This document shows positions 14,059-15,724 of a stretch of DNA of 15,724 bases, piece by piece. Numbering within the stretch: position 1 is the stretch's first letter; the number at the start of each line of letters is the position of its first letter. The position numbers and the translations under genes are program-made. Source of the stretch: Actinomycetota bacterium (GTDB lineage Bacteria > Actinomycetota > Actinomycetes > Mycobacteriales > Micromonosporaceae). Below the pieces are notes generated by a model, which was not told where the DNA came from, did not search any database, and saw only the letters and a list, made by a program, of their open reading frames with translations. The stretch covers positions 1 to 15,724 of the forward strand of contig VAXX01000099.1 in NCBI GenBank assembly GCA_005885115.1. Direction: 5' to 3'.

Positions 14059-14897
14059 GGGAAGCTCCGCTCGGGTTTGGTGAGGAACTCGGTGACGAGG
14101 GTGGCGATCTCGAACGGCCGCTCCAGCAGGAACAGATGGCCGCCGTCCGGGACGACGTGCAGCCGGGCGTCCGGGATCAGCCGGGCCAGGATCCGCCCGT
14201 TGACCAGCGGGACGATCGGGTCGTCGTCGCCGGACAGGACCAGCGTGGGGTGCGGCAACCGGTACAGCCACGGGACGCTGGTCCAGCCGGCGATGGCGTA
14301 CAACTGGGAGACGTACCCGAGCAGGGACGGGGCCCGCTCGAACCGGGCCAGCGTGCCGTGCAGCATCGCGTCCGGGTCCCGCCGGGCGGCGCCGCCGTAG
14401 ATCTCCCCGGCGATCCGCCGGAAATAGTCCGGCTGGGTGTACCGGCGGGGCGTGGCCATCTTCAGCAGTACCCGCGGCGACCCCGGTACCCCGCCCAGGC
14501 CCGGTCCGGTCGCGGCGAGCACCAGCCGGCGTACCCGGTCGGGGGCCTGGTGCGCCAACTGCTGGGCGAGGACCCCGCCGAAGGACACACCGAGCAGGTC
14601 CACCTGGTCGTACCCGAGGGCGTCGAGCAGCTCGGCCATGGTTGCCGCCAGGCCCCCCATCCGCCGGGGATACCGGTACCCGGTGGACTCCCCCGTACCC
14701 GGCGCGTCCACCGTGATGGTCTGGATCAGCTTCGGGTCCAGGACGTCCTCGAAGGGCTGCCAGATGTCGAGGTTGGCACCGATGCCCATCAGCATCAGCA
14801 GCGGCCGGCCGGTGCCCCGGATCGCCACGCGCAGGCGTACCCCGTCCACGTCGACGTGGCGCAGGTCCCGCCCGCGCTTACGCGAACGCAGCCACAC
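14055..14897 (-). CDS. phaZ: Poly(3-hydroxyalkanoate) depolymerase PhaZ-like alpha/beta hydrolase
   Basis: A 280-residue alpha/beta hydrolase. It resembles the intracellular medium-chain-length PHA depolymerase of Pseudomonas, which releases (R)-3-hydroxy acids from storage granules. Shared stretches are LMGIGANLDIWQPFEDVLDP, the nucleophile elbow GVSFGG (S105), LVLAATGPG, MATPRRYTQPDYF, IYGGAARRDP, GWTSVPWL and DGGHLFLLER. The catalytic triad is probably S105, an Asp of SGDDDP (~224-226) and H254. No signal peptide is seen, consistent with cytosolic action. The GTG at 14897 overlaps the acyl-CoA dehydrogenase end by 20 bp; only a weak CGGGA lies upstream, so coupling is likely. No later start would keep the first beta strand. 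Its stop overlaps htdZ by four bases. A general esterase role is the alternative, as no PHA synthase is in view. Confidence 0.85.
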   Translation of the reverse strand: MWLRSRKRGRDLRHVDVDGVRLRVAIRGTGRPLLMLMGIGANLDIWQPFEDVLDPKLIQTITVDAPGTGESTGYRYPRRMGGLAATMAELLDALGYDQVDLLGVSFGGVLAQQLAHQAPDRVRRLVLAATGPGLGGVPGSPRVLLKMATPRRYTQPDYFRRIAGEIYGGAARRDPDAMLHGTLARFERAPSLLGYVSQLYAIAGWTSVPWLYRLPHPTLVLSGDDDPIVPLVNGRILARLIPDARLHVVPDGGHLFLLERPFEIATLVTEFLTKPERSFP

Positions 14898-15724
14898 CGG
14901 TGATGTCCCGTCCGACGATGAGCGTCTGGATCGTCTCGGTGCCCTCGTACGTGTGGATGGCCTCCATGTCGGCCAGGTGCCGCATGACGTGGAAGTCGAG
15001 CAGGATACCGTTGCCGCCCAACAGGTCGCGGGCCGCCAGGATCACCTCGCGGGCCTTGCTGGTGTTGTTCATCTTGGCCAGCGCCGCGATCGTGTCACTG
15101 AACCGGCCCTCCTCGATCAGCCGGCCCAGGCGCAGGCAGTACAGCTGCATGCCGCAGATCTCCGCGAGCATCTTCACCAGCCGCTCCTGCACGATCTGGA
15201 AGCCCACCAACGGTTTGCCGAACTGTACCCGCTGGCCGCAGTACGTGCGAGCGGCGTCGTATGCGGCGACCGCGTGACCGAGCGCGCTCCAGGCGACCGT
15301 GTTGCGGGTACCGGCGAGCACGGCGCCGGCGTCCTTGAAGCTGCGCGCCCCGGGCAGCCGGTTGGCCCGGCGTTCCCTTCTCCACCAGGAACCCCTTGAC
15401 CTTCCCGTCGGCGACGTCGCGGGCCCAGACCACGGTCACGTCCGCGATCGTGCCGTTGCCGATCCACTTCTTGTCGCCGTTGAGGATCCAGGTGTCGCCG
15501 TCGCGGCGGGCGCTGGTCGAAAGGCCCACCGAGTCCGAGCCGTGCAGCGGTTCGGTGAGCGCGAACGCGCCGAGCTTGTCCAGCGCCGCCATCGGCGGCA
15601 GCCACCGTTGCTTCTGCTCCTCGGTACCCAGCGCCGCGATCGAGCGCATCGCCAACCCGGCCTGTACGCCCAGGAACGTACCCAGGCTGCCGTCGCCCCG
15701 GTTCAGCTCCATGTGCACCAGGCC
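14878..15724 (-). pseudogene. Acyl-CoA dehydrogenase (fadE type), interrupted by deletion/frameshift; 5' end outside window
   Basis: This is a flavin-dependent acyl-CoA dehydrogenase, close to the glutaryl-CoA-dehydrogenase-like group, which makes trans-2-enoyl-CoA in beta-oxidation. The upstream half runs from the right edge (GLVHMELNRGDGS, the flavin-contacting FALTEPLHGSDS, ILNGDKKWIGN) to VEKGTPG at about 15368. The downstream half resumes in a different frame at about 15363 (NRLPGARSFKDAG) and continues through VQFGKPLVGFQ, the catalytic Glu of IHTYEGTE, and stops at 14878. Comparing with what I know of the family, about 30 residues between GTPG and NRLPG are missing as well, so the event looks like a deletion of roughly 90 bp whose length is not a multiple of three. 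No intact product is possible. Either the gene is a fresh pseudogene or the assembly lost a GC-rich segment. It overlaps phaZ by 20 bp. Confidence 0.85.

Noticed and set aside
14898..15277. Plus-strand open frame opposite the acyl-CoA dehydrogenase
   Set aside because: It is the shadow of a strongly recognisable dehydrogenase on the other strand and has no family resemblance of its own.

Overview
The window is very GC-rich. Its genes are densely packed with many start/stop overlaps, use GTG starts often, and give proteins that look actinobacterial throughout, including an (R)-hydratase very like mycobacterial HtdZ, an LLM-class flavin oxidoreductase and a CsxA-type glucosaminidase. A high-GC actinomycete, perhaps of the Micromonosporaceae or a related group, is the best guess; nothing here fixes the genus. 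No rRNA, tRNA, CRISPR array or insertion sequence was seen, and the region looks chromosomal.

Layout. (1) Positions 1-4664, plus strand: an operon of glcD (3' end only), glcE, glcF and an lctP/glcA-type permease, for uptake and membrane-linked oxidation of a 2-hydroxy acid (glycolate or lactate). It ends at a near-perfect inverted repeat (4671-4707). (2) 4717-7548, minus: a secreted glycoside hydrolase family 2 protein of the exo-beta-D-glucosaminidase type. It diverges, across an AT-rich intergenic region, from (3) 7763-8563, plus: a secreted NodB/CE4 polysaccharide deacetylase. Together these could act on chitin, chitosan or another glucosamine polymer. (4) 8622-10589, plus: a large polytopic membrane protein of GT-C-like appearance with a terminator-like hairpin and T7 tract inside its first transmembrane codons. 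(5) 10590-11645, minus: a CPA2-type cation/proton antiporter whose stop codon abuts that of gene 4. (6) 11664-13615, plus: an LLM-class oxidoreductase translationally overlapped with a two-domain ChrA-type transporter. The antiporter and LLM genes diverge from an 18-bp gap in which each start codon has a TANNNT hexamer 6-7 nt upstream and no Shine-Dalgarno sequence, suggesting overlapping leaderless promoters. (7) 13606-15724, minus: an overlapping trio of acyl-CoA dehydrogenase (interrupted by a deletion/frameshift and cut by the window edge), a PhaZ-like depolymerase and an HtdZ-like (R)-specific enoyl-CoA hydratase. This reads as a small module linking beta-oxidation to polyhydroxyalkanoate or (R)-3-hydroxyacyl metabolism.

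Sequence-level oddities include a 13-bp palindrome GTCCACAGTGGAC found three times exactly and once with one mismatch, all in the first 4.7 kb, and a marked excess of GGTACC. No clearly new multi-gene system was found. The best leads are the possible intragenic terminator, the symmetric leaderless promoter pair, the palindrome family and the damaged dehydrogenase.
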